64,000 nucleotides of DNA from Pardosa pseudoannulata (GCA_032207245.1 CM063504.1:86213210-86277209); one strand, 5' to 3'; numbered from the stretch's first letter, positions 26,235 through 39,141 are shown. Translations and numbers: made by a program. The notes: generated by a model not told the origin, from the sequence alone.

Positions 26235-26400
26235 TAATAAGGAGATTTCACGCAGTAGGGCAAATTCTCAAATTATGACAATTATGGTTTTAGTTTCAAA
26301 TGGAAGGACAGTTTATTGTTTGTCTATTGGTTATTGGAAACATGAAAATGAATGAAGGGAATTATAGTAGTTAGTGACGTTGCGACAAATTGCCTTATTT
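26235..26400 (-). repeat. dispersed repeat pair member (inverted copy of 17640..17812)
   Basis: Contains atttcacgcagtaggg, agtttattgtttgtctattg, catgaaaatgaatgaaggga and gtgacgttgcgacaaattgc, the reverse complement of the first member with scattered changes. The two lie 8.4 kb apart on either side of brp exon A. Confidence 0.75.
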
Positions 26401-26458
26401 GAAAAATAGTGAAGTTAAAGTTAAAAAGAAAGAAATATTCCAAATAAAAATAGGTTAA

Positions 26459-26623
26459 GGGTGCTACCATATTACAGACGATATATGTCACCGGTGACTT
26501 ATGAGTCATAATGATATCAGAGAGGGACATTTGTGGTATCTAATTTCCCTCTCTGGTGACTTCTGACGTCATTTGACGTAGAAGTCGCCTGTGACATATC
26601 TCGACCGCTGTATGGTAGCAGCC
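26459..26623. mobile_element. palindromic MITE, copy 1 (165 bp)
   Basis: Starts gggtgctaccatattac and ends tatggtagcagcc. Almost the whole element is an inverted repeat: the two arms carry gacatatgtcac/gtgacatat, ggtgactt/aagtc and gacgtcat motifs. It could fold into one long hairpin. A second copy lies 342 bp downstream in the same orientation. Target duplication not clear. Confidence 0.8.
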
Positions 26624-26800
26624 TAAATTAAACAATTTACAAAGTAAGTCTAACTAAAAAGCACTAAAACTTAATATTTAAAATATTCTTTAAGTTAATA
26701 TATTTCGTGAATTAAATTACTTTAAAAGAATTTAGATATTTTAATACGTAATTAAAAGAAAAATAATCAAATGGCGCCAAAATATAGAAGCTAAACCCAG

Positions 26801-26965
26801 GGTGCTACCATATTACAGTCGACATATATCACTGGTGACTTCTGCGTCATAATGATGTCAGAGAGGGAACTTTATGGTTTGAAATTCCCATCTCTGGCGA
26901 TTTCTGACGTCATTATGACGTAGAAGTCACCAGTGACATATGTCGACAGTAATATGGTAGCAGCC
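26801..26965. mobile_element. palindromic MITE, copy 2 (165 bp)
   Basis: Same length and ends as 26459..26623 (ggtgctaccatattacag to taatatggtagcagcc), with arms such as gtcgacatata and acatatgtcgac. It differs at scattered bases from copy 1, so the two are separate insertions or an old duplication. Confidence 0.8.
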
Positions 26966-27039
26966 TCAGTGGTACTATCGTTATCATTTCATAACCTTGA
27001 ACTCTAAATAATTTGATCAATAATTATTAAAACTTTCCC

Positions 27040-27135
27040 AGGATTTACCTGAATCACCATGCAAAATTTCATCAACATCGGCCCAGCCTTTTCAGAGTGC
27101 ATAGTGAACATACCTCAATACATATAATACGAAGG

Positions 27136-27137
<2 letters not shown>
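27040..27137 (+). mobile_element. LINE-like 3' tail preceding a (TA)n tract
   Basis: The words gcaaaatttcatcaacatcg, gcccagccttttcagag and gtgaacatacctcaatacat repeat the design seen at 9840. The tail runs straight into the 93-bp (TA)n tract at 27138, suggesting that the microsatellite grew from the element's simple 3' end. Confidence 0.5.

Positions 27138-27230
<93 letters not shown>
27138..27230. repeat. (TA)n microsatellite at a LINE-like tail
   Basis: About 93 bp of TA with one aaatat interruption. Confidence 0.95.
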
Positions 27231-27233
<3 letters not shown>

Positions 27234-28970
27234 TTATAAACTCAATAAGAACTAAAATAATAGTATTTTGACAATTCTTATAATATTAGTGTTATAAAAT
27301 GAAGCTGCAAATGTATTTCTCACTTGTGTATACACTGAGATTTCGCTATTTAATCTGATGGTATCTTTTCTATTTAGTCCTACCTACACACATCTCATAT
27401 TTCTATCATTCGTTAAATCCATCAAACATAGCAAATAAATGACAGTAAATGATTTCGTAATATTAATCCGCTTCTCGGAACCCGCTATTAACCGTTGGGA
27501 ACTATTACTATTCAAAGGGTAGGGAAAATATAAAAGATAAAGACAGTCATATGAGTAAATTGAATCAATCAGTCAATGTCATATCTATGATTCGTTTTAT
27601 TACAAAAAGAGTGAAACAATGACAAAATGATAAAACAGAACATAATTTGAACGATTTAATCCCTTCCTTACCAACCGCTTATTATATGCCTCTTAGAGAT
27701 ATTTTTCAGCATTCATAAATGGATGAAAATTTCTTCTAAATTTATACATTTACAAATGAAGAATTACAAAATATGAAAGTATTAAAATTGCGTATTTAGA
27801 ATGTATCGGTATTCATATTTAATACTCTGAATTATATAGAGGAACCGTTGTTTTCAAAGGTACAGAAGTGAAAAATGTCTAACAGAGGTGGGAAGTAGAT
27901 TTAGAAAATTGATTATTTATACATTAATTATTTAATGGAGTTATTTAAAATATAGTTTATGTTTAGAATAAATAACATTTAAAGCATATTTTGTAATTGA
28001 TACTTGCTTTTGTACAAGTTGATAATCTCACTGCAAAAAATGAGCGTTCTACCGTCATTACATCTTCAAACATAATATTACTATCACTGTGAGAGTATAT
28101 AAATTATTTTAATTCTGAAAAAGCTCAAGTGTTATAGTTATCTTGAAAATCCTGAAATTCCATAGATTTTTATATATTGAGCTAAATTCATCACGTTTCG
28201 TTTTTATAGTATGTTTTATGAAAAATAGCCACTACTCCTCGAGGTAGTAAATCCATAGTGTTAAAAAACTTTCAGTAACAACTTTATGTATCCATCTGTC
28301 AATGACCAAAAAATATTCCATCAATATGGTAGAGGCAAAAAAGGTGCAAAATAAGAAGTTCAGTGCTGTAGGGGAGCTGCTTAAAGCATATTTTTTTTAA
28401 ACTGAGCTTATATGAAAAAATGTAACAATTTTTATTAACACACACATAGGTATGTATGTATGTATGTACAGGTAAAACCGAAATTATCCATTTGTTATTA
28501 TGAAATAAATGAAGTGTAGGGGAATGGCGGTGATATAACGTTTGCTTTCTTCCAATAACAGGCTTTTCAGGGAAAAACTTACTTTACAGTCAAAGTAACA
28601 ATTATTTACAAATGTAATAGCTCCAATAGTGATTATTTAAAACTGTTTTCAATTATTTCCTCTTAAACTATTTATATTCCACTTAGACAATTTTTTTTAT
28701 GCATGAACTTTAATTATATATATAAAATGTTTAACTAAGAGAATGCATTCTATACTTTGAAATCAGGTGCTTAGAGTGTAAGTTTTCTGTTGTGACTGAA
28801 ATACGTTTACCAACTTCGGACACTGAATAAATTACATTTTATTTTTCCTTCGTAATATTATTTAATATATAAAATACTTATGAATCTTCTATTTAAAGTC
28901 TTTTTGACTTAATCTTTGCTTAATAAGTAACTTCTTTTTTTATTTAATCATTTTTAGTCTTTTTGAATTG

Positions 28971-29040
28971 GATTGAGTTAGAGCACAACGGACTACAATT
29001 TGGCTACACGATTTTTAATGAGACATGGGCCTCACGACAA
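28971..29040 (-). mobile_element. SINE family S1 fragment, minus strand (diverged)
   Basis: Read on the minus strand, the S1 body landmarks appear in order with several changes: a ggcccatgtctcatta-like stretch, then a gtgtagccaaattgtagtcc-like stretch. Neither the tRNA head nor a target duplication is recognisable. Confidence 0.4.
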
Positions 29041-29681
29041 ATAACACATAAATACACTCACATATGTATGTGTGTGGATAAAAACACATGAGTAGGAAAT
29101 ATTTTTAATCAGTTTTGAATTTGGTAATTGAAATGTGCTTAAAGCATTGCTTATGTAAAAACTATTATACTTTTCATTTCAGTAAGCTATATTTATTATT
29201 GCAATGTTGTAAATGTTAAAAATACACCTTTAACAGATAAGGACGAAATAAGGGAAAAATTAAGTGCGACAAACTATTTACAAGTTCTTTAAAATACTGA
29301 AAAAGGGGTTGTTATTCGGCGATTAGGGTTTCGTTAAGTTAAGGTGAATTGTAACACTTCTCTGACATAAATACTATCGCAGAAGAAATTAGTTTTAACA
29401 GTTAACTAGATATTAACAATATTTAAGTTTAGGGACTAATATCTTAGTTTCTGCAATTTTTAAATATAACGTGCAACTAAAGACTTTAAATTATGTTTGT
29501 TTATTTATTTTTTTAACATTTCGTTTAGTTTAAGGTGGTAAATCAGTCTAATTTTAACACCAGAATAGGTAGAACGATGTCCTGAAGTGCCCAAGTTCGT
29601 GGGGTGAAAACTCGCTTCGTTTTGCAGCAACTCAAAGAGACTTTAAACAGAGGTCTCGGACAAACTAATCTTCCTATTAAA

Positions 29682-30217
29682 TATGACCTAAATGCTCTAG
29701 AAATCATAAGTTTTCGATCCACCAGTATATACCTAATATGTACACTAGAATCTCAGTTTATCGTTTCCTCACCAATCGTTCGATTTCCTATGACCTAAAT
29801 TCTCTAGAAATCATAAGATTTCGATCCACCAGTATATACCTAATATGTACACTAGAATCTCAGTTTATCGTTTCCTCACCAATCGTTCGATTTCCTATGA
29901 CCTAAATTCTCTAGAAATCATAAGATTTCGATCCACCAATATATACCTAATATGTACACTAGAATCTCAGTTTATCGTTTTCTCACCAATCGTTCAATTT
30001 CCTATGACCAAAATTCTCTAGAAATCATAAGATTTCGATCCACCAGTATATACCTAATATGTACACTAGAATCTCAGTTTATCGTTTCCTCACCAATCGT
30101 TCGATTTCCTATGACCTAAATTCTCTAGAAATCATAAGATTTCGATCCACCAGTATATACCTAATATGTACGCTAGAATCTCAGTTATCTTTTCCTTATC
30201 AATCGTTCGATTCATTT
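29682..30217. repeat. 107-bp satellite, 5 copies
   Basis: The unit starts atgacctaaattctctag at 29682, 29790, 29897, 30004 and 30111. It includes cgatccaccagtatatacc and tcgtttcctcaccaatcg. Copies differ by only a few bases; the last one decays at its 3' side. Confidence 0.92.
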
Positions 30218-30890
30218 AGTCCAAAAATTTTCCCCATAAGACCAATGTTATTTTTCCCGCATTAATCGTTCTTAGATTCTACGTCTTCTCACATCTATCG
30301 TCGAAAAATTTCGAACTCTCTTTGTCTTCCCTGAAGAATTGTTTTTGTCGAATTTAGAAAAACTAAGGCAGTTAGTTTTTTTAGGTTGATAAGAATGTTT
30401 TAGGATGGCGTGGATGGCAAAAAAATACTTCTGGCTGATCAAGGACTTTCTTAGACCACCAGTGAGTTAGTAACCTTACAACTAGTAAATTACAAAATGG
30501 GGAGGACCTATGCATAAACCAGAAGCAAGGTCATAAGAAAGGATCTTACTTGTAAGGAAGATGAAAGCAAACCTGTTTCAATTGAGTTTCCTGAAGCACA
30601 CAGAGCTTTGTAAAAATTAAAATAATGTTGATGCAATAATAATTTATACACTGTGACAGTGATAGTGCAGAGATGATAGAACGCTCATTATTTGCAGTCA
30701 GATTGTCAAATTGTACAAAGGAGGTATCAATTACGAAATATTTTTCAAAAATTAAGTATCAATCTAAGTATTTTATAAAATTATAAAGTATTATATTTTA
30801 TAAAATGTTAAATCCTTCTAATTAATTTTTAAGCCATTTGTTTATAATCAAACTTTTTTTCCAAATTTCTTCGTTTCCCGCGTTCATGGA

Positions 30891-31217
30891 TTTCCGTTTC
30901 CTCCTCTCTAAACTCCTCGGCGCAACAGCCCCTAGGGGGTCAGGGCCTACGGTGCCGATCTCAGTTTTCCAGACCAAGGGCCCTGGGGTGCGACGCATAT
31001 GTTCCGGTTAGGTGGTCAGCCTTACGCAGAACCCCCAGTGTTTAGCTCCCAAGCATGCTTGGGTAGGTAGTACCTGAGTGGGTAGGAAACTGAGGAAACT
31101 GAGGTGGAAGGGATGAAAGGCTGAGTCGACCTTGCCCAGCCCAGGGATCGAACCTCGGACCTGTGGCGTGGAAACGCGAAGCGCTACCCCAACGCCACTT
31201 GGTTTCTTTCCGTTTCC
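30891..31217 (-). mobile_element. second tRNA-derived SINE family (S2), about 305 bp, minus strand, with 11-bp target duplication
   Basis: The insert 30902..31206 is flanked by perfect 11-bp repeats, tttccgtttcc, at 30891..30901 and 31207..31217. On the minus strand it starts gaaaccaagtggcgttgggg (A-box-like) and has B box ggttcgatccc about 45 bp later. A GC-rich body contains gggctgggcaaggtc and tagggggtcagg-type stretches. The tail is unlike S1, so this is a separate family. It is the most GC-rich stretch of the intron. Confidence 0.82.
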
Positions 31218-31685
31218 AGTCCCTTGAAAAAGGATTAGGTTCTCTATGTCATTTGTGTCAGTCTCCTATGACCAAGTTTTTAATATTTTCTTATGATTTT
31301 CATATCAATGAAAATAAAGATATTCCAGTAATCCACAATATGTTTTTTATGTTTGTATAATACAACACACATAAAAGGAATTAACCATCTTGCTCACATG
31401 ATCATCATGTGATGCTCTAATTTAAGGGGGTACTTGCTATATTGGATTCTTCTCGTTTAATGTCAACCTTAGGAGATATAAAATTCCCTCTGGCAGTCTC
31501 GCATTTAAAGAATTCTTAAAAAATACATATATACCACGTGATAAAACGGTAAATTCTCTAGGATATCTTTCCCTTCTTAGAATTTGTGTCTATTAAATGT
31601 TCTTATTTGCATTTGAAAATGAATATACCAAATTGTCTCACAAATAATTTAAAGGTAAATATATTTCTCTTTCTCTATTTTTCTA

Positions 31686-31687
31686 AA

Positions 31688-31719
<32 letters not shown>

Positions 31720-31724
31720 AAAAA
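31686..31724. repeat. A-rich run
   Basis: About 38 A with a single G. Possibly the tail of an old retro-insertion, but no body was recognised upstream. Confidence 0.9.
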
Positions 31725-32099
31725 GGAAATATGGCATCCAACAGAATTTACTGTTCAGTCACAGGGTATGTAATTTGTAAATAATTCTTTAAATGCCAGA
31801 TAGCCAAAGGAAATTTTATTTTTCCGATAGATTAACGTTGAGAGAGAAATACAATATGGCAGGTAGAAACCCATCTTAATTAAAAAAAATGGTCTAAAGT
31901 AATTTTTTGACAAACTTTTATCTTCAGTGACAACTCTGCATCTAGGCATCATATATGGCTTCAAATTGGATGTAGCTCTCGATAAGAGGTGCCATACAAG
32001 ATTGATAAAATGTTTTTTTTCTTTTTAATCAAGATTCGTTGAAAAAATGAATACTGAAACAAAACGTTTTGTTTGTGTTTGATTTTGGGCTGTTTAGTG

Positions 32100-33445
<1,346 letters not shown>

Positions 33446-33497
<52 letters not shown>

Positions 33498-33556
33498 TAC
33501 ATATATATATATATATACACACATACATATATATATATATATGTGTGTGTGTGTGT
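33446..33556. repeat. (TA)n/(CA)n/(TG)n compound microsatellite, right flank of the Tc1 element
   Basis: TA from 33446, with short cacaca and tgtgtg blocks near 33489, 33517 and 33541. Confidence 0.95.
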
Positions 33557-33922
33557 ATTGAAAAACTATTTATAGGAATATAAAATTTTAATATAAAATT
33601 TCATCGAAATGCACTGTCTGTTTTGTTTTTCTGAATGTAAACATATTTTTACAGCGGAAAGATAACTTCTTTACAGAGAAAATTATATAAAAGTTTCTAC
33701 ATTCTAATAAAATTTTTAGCACGATGCTAGTATATAGTTCTTAATATATTCTCCTCCAATCTCATTGACCTATATTTATTTACTTATTGTATTTGAACGT
33801 AAATGACAGACCCTCAAGTTATGAATCAGTATCATCATAACAGCGGATTTGGCCTTTTCTGTAGGTACCTCGTAGAAAATTGCAACTGCCTACTGCCAGT
33901 GCTAATATAAAATATTCCCTTC

Positions 33923-33929
<7 letters not shown>

Positions 33930-33991
<62 letters not shown>
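33930..33991. repeat. (TA)n microsatellite
   Basis: About 60 bp of pure TA. Downstream of here only very short TA runs occur (for example 61241..61258). Confidence 0.95.
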
Positions 33992-33997
<6 letters not shown>

Positions 33998-34439
33998 ATT
34001 TTCGTATGTAATACTTTTCAAATTTGTGTCGTTACAGACTGTTAGTTGCAAGATAAATGCAGTGCGCTTAATTTCGGTAAGGTTAGGGAGTGTAAATGTT
34101 TCATTATTAAATGCAACTTGTTCAAAATGATGCCTAGTTTCATTTTTAGATCCAAGTATTGTATTTCAGTCTCCAACATGTCAAATTTTTTTTTTATCTT
34201 ATTAGCTTCTTTGTCAATAATTTAATTTTCAATATGATAATGTCACGTAATTCTCCACACATTTTTGTTTATGCCTTTAACTTTCGCATGTTTGTCATTT
34301 AATTCAGTAATTTCTAATAAATATATTTACATTTCACCAACTGTTATCTATTAACATTCCTTTGCCAAAATCGATCTGTTAGTTTAGTAAGTGTATTAAC
34401 TCGTCAATTACTTGTTTCCTCATTTCCTTATTTATTGGG

Positions 34440-34515
34440 ACAGCAAGTCGAGGAAAAAGCAGGTAGAACGCTGTTCTTCGGTACTGGAGTGTGTAGGTTC
34501 AAAACAAGAAGTGAA
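34440..34515 (+). mobile_element. possible SINE S1 head fragment
   Basis: The stretch aacgctgttcttcggtactg followed by gtaggttcaaaac resembles the A-to-B-box part of S1 at 5690 (gcgctgttctttggtact). The S1 body and tail are not seen. Weak call. Confidence 0.33.
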
Positions 34516-34837
34516 AGAGTGTAGCTCCTGCGCTATCCACTGATTTTTATTCAATATACAACATAGTATAAACTGACCTATTAAATATTTTTATCAATTT
34601 TACCTTTTTCTATAAATTTTCTTTTAATGAACGTTATTAAATCCTATGCATTTTAAATAATACAAATCTCTCTTTCTCACATACACACAAAAATAAATAA
34701 ATAAATAAATAAAATTTAAAAAATAAATAACTCTGTTTGCAGACGCTTATGCCCTCCCACTCAGGAATGGGTGTAAGAGTGTGCATTCTTTGATATGAAA
34801 TACATCAAAATCAAAACATAGAAATTAATGATTCTAC

Positions 34838-35992
34838 ATTTGAAACAGTGGCGTGCGGTAGGAGTTCATGCAGGGTGTGCAGAGAGCAACAACAACAATA
34901 ATAATAAAACCATAAAAATGTACATTAAACACTTCTTTAACGTTTATTATTCATTTGTACACAAAATCCATACGTCTATCCGTATTACTAATAAAATAAC
35001 GAAAAGCTTATATTTCCACGAAAAACTTATATTTTCATCAAACGTACCACCACACGGTGCCCGCTGCTGCGGTGTCTCATCAGGAAGCTCATTGGTGCCG
35101 ACAAACCGAAAGTTAGTCCACGTGCAGAGGATTTCACTGCACGCTGGCGCAATAGAGCGAACTGTTTCTTGTTCGGTCAGTGGATTAAATTATATTTATT
35201 AATTGTTTTTACCATTTGGAAATCATATATTCTGGAAAAACATCGTCACAATTTTTAAAAACAAATCCAGGGATATGGTGTTACAGATATAACTTATATA
35301 CTGTCTGTAAAACACAATGAATGGTAAAATTTAGACTGTTCTGTTAGAATTCGTTTCTTTTTTGTCTAACAAAACAAAATTGTTTTTCAGCGAATTATTT
35401 CCATAAATATAATGCATCACCGAAATTACTTTACCACACTAAAACATTTCCCTTTATATTGATAAAATTCTTTTATATTTCCACGAAAACAAAATCTTAC
35501 AATATATAAATTTAAACATTAACCGTCTGTAAAATCGTATGGCCAGTTAATCAGTTAAAAAACCAAAATCGCTTCAGCACGTAAGTCCCCGCTCTAATAC
35601 AACGCTTAATAAACCGTACCTTCGGATGATTCTGAATGCCAAGTGCAGGAAAAATAGCTGCACTTGCCTCAGTGCCATAGTATGCTGTTCTTCTCCAGTA
35701 GCCCATACATATAAAGCGTGATTTTGTATTAGTGCACAGTGCGTACACAAAAAAATTTCTTACGTTTGTTTGCTTTTGAACGCGCTACGTGGTGCAGCAC
35801 ATAGTACCGCACGCACTGAGAGAATACAAGCAAGCAAATCAACATAATATTTGAATATATTATAAATAATATTTATTATATACCATATAAAGATAGGTAG
35901 ACATAGGTGCAGAAAATTATTGTCTCTCATAATTTTGCTAGGGTGTGCAGTGCACACCCTACACATATGGACCGCATGCCACTGATTTGAAA
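34838..35992. mobile_element. hAT-like element (family H3), 1,139 bp, with perfect 8-bp target duplication
   Basis: The element 34846..35984 begins cagtggcgtgcggt and ends accgcatgccactg (inverted repeat with one mismatch). It is flanked by atttgaaa at 34838..34845 and 35985..35992. A second inner inverted pair, gggtgtgcag near 34873 and ctgcacaccct-like near 35950, strengthens the ends. The interior has a GC-rich patch (35045..35160) but no long reading frame resembling a hAT transposase, so it is non-autonomous. Confidence 0.82.
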
Positions 35993-36696
35993 ATATAATT
36001 TGACTCCTCACAAACAATACTGATATGGACATAGAAAAATGTAACTCAATAAATATATACCCACAAAGCTGTCACTGAGATGTTGCATAAATTTTTATTA
36101 CATTTTTAAAGTATTTGATTTGTGTGTTACTTCTTCATATAAATAAACTAACTAAAAAAATTATCTAAATTTACTTTCTAGAGTTTGTAGATTATATAAT
36201 TAATTTAGATAAATATTGTTGTATTATAATAATGTGACCACTCCAAATTTTCGATATCAGTTTATATACCTGTCTCACTTGGGATTTTAGATATACAACT
36301 TTATATAATTTCTACTGTCAAATTTTCCACCAAATGAAACATTATTTTATATATTACTAATTTATGCTGTTATATTAATTTAAATTTTACCTTTTATTTT
36401 CCTGTCTTAATTTAAAACTTTCTTATTTATGAGCCTTATTTATCTTTTTATTAAAAAAAAGAGAAAGAAACTTTTAATGAGTTCTGTAATTTTGTAATTC
36501 AACATTATTTTTCAATAAAAATTATGAAATATTTTCATACATTACAAATGCAAATTTATTTTCTGGGATATACATTTTTCAGAAGTTTTACATTTTGTGT
36601 TACTCTTACTACTTACATATTTCTTACATTTTAAATGACAAAGAAAAGTGTTATGAATTTTGAATTCTTTATTTAATTTTTTTTTCACTTTTTTAG

Positions 36697-36784
36697 GAAT
36701 TAGAGCTTAGAATAGAAACACAAAAACAAACTCTAGCTGCCCGTGATGAAAGCATTAAGAAGCTGATGGAAATAAAGGGAGTAG
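36697..36784 (+). CDS. brp: brp exon B: RIETQKQTLAARDESIKKL block
   Basis: Acceptor cacttttttag, then 29 codons plus 1 nt, then donor G|gtaaag. The translation begins ELELRIETQKQTLAARDESI and ends KKLMEIKGV, followed by a split glycine codon. This is one of the best conserved stretches of ELKS proteins. As I recall the family, the sequence after KKL is usually LEMLQSKG; here it is MEIKG, about three residues shorter. An earlier donor at GGA|gtaggt would break the frame with the next exon, so the donor at 36785 is preferred. Confidence 0.92.
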
Positions 36785-37475
36785 GTAAAGAATTTTTTTT
36801 ACATAAATACTTTAATTAAGTAGATAATTTTTTTATGTTTTTGTTTACTAATTTAATTTTTATATCCCTAAATTTAAGAAATATTTTCTATTCCACAGTA
36901 ATTAAAATTTTTAAATTTACAGTTTCTTTAACAGCCATTGTTAAAGGAACTTAAATCATTGAAAAGTGAATTAGGGACAGCTGGAAAATATGGAGAGAGT
37001 GCATTTATTGCAGAGAAAGCTTTGGGAAATGGGTTGGAAGTATTTTAAGTTGCAGACACTCCTTTAATTAAGGTATTTTGTGTCTGGGAGAATAAATTTG
37101 AAGGAATACGAATGGGAAAGAGGAGAATTTTTAAGAAATATTAAAGTGTAGTAATTTTGATATATTACATGTGTGTATATCTGTGTGTTTGTGTATGTAT
37201 ATCTATATATAAATATTTATGTATGTATATTCATGCACACATACACAAATATACATATATACAACATATTTTTTGTACACATTAGCTACTTTCATACCAT
37301 AATTATCCAAATTTTTTCGGTAGAATAAGATTTTTTTTTTCGGAAAAAAAAAAGTTTTCTTCTATTATTACATTATTTGTATGCTACTATTTTTGTATAC
37401 TTTGTAATCATGCAAGTATTTCTGACTTTCATAATAAAAACTATGCAGTTTTTATTTAATGAAACATTTTTTTAG

Positions 37476-37600
37476 GGGGTAAAATTATGGAGGAAGACAG
37501 GATAGAATTTGAAATGCTAAAAACAAAACTAAAGGAAACTGAAGCTCGATATAGGCACATGGAATCTATGTTACAATCCAGGGACAAAGACCTCACAAAG
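37476..37600 (+). CDS. brp: brp exon C: coiled-coil segment
   Basis: Acceptor acatttttttag. The first two bases complete the glycine codon opened in exon B. 41 codons follow, ending AAG|gtatga. The translation includes GKIMEEDRIEFEMLKTKL and ETEARYRHMESMLQSRDKDL. It lines up with the ELKS stretch reading roughly EEDRLEMERLRTRLxEAEAKxRHLE in other animals (from memory). Ends in phase 0. Confidence 0.9.
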
Positions 37601-39093
37601 GTATGATACTCTTAATTTCTTTTATCATATAAACTGATTAAGACAGCACAACTTAGTAAGCATTCTACTTTTTCCTTGAACATTAGTTTAAGAGATTGTT
37701 TTAACCTTATTCTTCTATGAGCATTCTTGTACAACATTGAATATAAAGTAAACCATTGAGAAAAAATTACATTGTACATTTTTAACTGTGTATGCATAAA
37801 CCTGTTTTAATTATGTTTTCAGAACAATAAATATGCTAGTATTGTTTGTAAAGAAGGCAGCTGTATTGGTGTAAATAGATAATTTGATTTAAACAAAAAT
37901 TACTTAAATATACATAATTTCTGCACACCTGGAAAGTCAGGGAAAGTCATGGAAAATCATGGATTTAGACAATGGATTAATTTTGTCATGGAAAGTCATG
38001 ATTTTTCAAGTAAAATGAGTAAAAGTCATGGAAAGTCATGGATCCGCTAAACTACCGATTAAAAAATGCATTGAATTATATAATTCTATTTTTACTTGTC
38101 ATTTGGCTGAAGTTTCTGAGTTTGGTATGTATGTATTATCCTATTGACCATATTGCCAATTAAAATTTGTTCACCAAGGAAACTGAAAGCAAGAAAGCTT
38201 AATGGGTGCATAAATGTATATTATTCTGGTCTTTTCTTAAATTGTAGATTAAAATTTTATTAATACAATATTCATTATTTTTTAATAAAAATTAGTTAAG
38301 ATTTTTGCACAAAATATAAGTTTATCTCTAGGGATATTGTATATAAACATTATAGGGTTATATTTGGCTATTATTCATGGTCACCCAGATAATACCAAAG
38401 TACCCTGAATTCAAATTGGAAACATTTTGATTGAAAAATTGCTATATGATTGAACTTAGGTATGTAGATACAACAATTTATTTTTATGTATGCGAGTTTA
38501 TTAACACTTATAAAATAAGTTTATAGTTTTTTTTTTATGATAAAATTCCTGTAATTTTTCTAAAAGCATATATTTTATTTGTATGTACATCAGAAGTTTT
38601 ATTCATATATACTTTAACGAAAGCATTTTAAAAGTCATGGAAAATGATCTGCTAAATTAGGGAAATTCATGAAAAGTCATGGATTTGAAACATTTTATTT
38701 TGGCAGATACCCTGAATATATTTATTTATTGCAAGTGAAATTCAGGATTAATTTTGCTTGGTTATATACTGATTAACCATGACTTTCTAGTCTGCTTATT
38801 TTTTCAAATTACACATATTACTGAAAGCAGAAGGAGCATTTTTCCAGAAAATTGCTTGTTATTTATAATGTATGTCAGCATTTTGTATATATAAAATATA
38901 TTTTACCATGAAAATGAAAAGTCACTCATAAACATAACAAAAAATTTCTTAAATTAGACATTTGACTTTTATTCATTTAGATTTATCCATTTTATAGTAA
39001 CTGTAAAACTTAATTAAAAAAAAAGTAATAAAGGGATTTGCTCTAAGCAATTCACTTTATTAAATTTTAATGGCATTTAAATTTATTATTTAG
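37601..39093 (+). other. brp intron C-D (1,493 bp, phase 0)
   Basis: Holds the gtcatggaaa-rich region; otherwise AT-rich. Intron B-C (36785..37475) and intron D-E (39142..39797) show nothing further. Confidence 0.8.
37921..38715. repeat. gtcatggaaa-rich repeat region, probable old transposon
   Basis: The word gtcatggaaa or close variants occurs many times at 37935..38045 and again at 38630..38685, on both sides of an AT-rich core within intron C-D. Paired arrays of gtcatggaaagtcatgg are known to me from DNA transposon ends in many animals. The ends and target duplication are not clear. Confidence 0.5.
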
Positions 39094-39141
39094 AATGGAA
39101 AGAATAGAATCCTAATATTAGAAGCTACATTGGAAACAAAG
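39094..39141 (+). CDS. brp: brp exon D: 16-codon micro-exon
   Basis: The 48-nt exon NGKNRILILEATLETK lies between acceptor ttattatttag and donor AAG|gtaaaa, phase 0 on both sides. It matches in position and character the ELKS piece that reads about KTKALQTVIEMKD in vertebrates, just before the ASLERNI-like segment supplied here by exon E. It is too short for ordinary ORF searches. Because it is a multiple of three and symmetric, it could be skipped without shifting the frame. Confidence 0.82.

Noticed and set aside
31586..31780. Lysine-run frame
   Set aside because: Caused by the A run at 31686..31724; no homology or splice context.
34828..35202. 124-codon frame overlapping the left end of H3
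   Set aside because: It crosses the transposon terminus and target duplication and has no resemblance to a transposase.
36781..36786. Alternative donor GGA|gtaggt for exon B
   Set aside because: It would leave phase 0, but exon C opens with two bases needed to complete a codon. Only the donor at 36785 keeps the ELKS-like frame.
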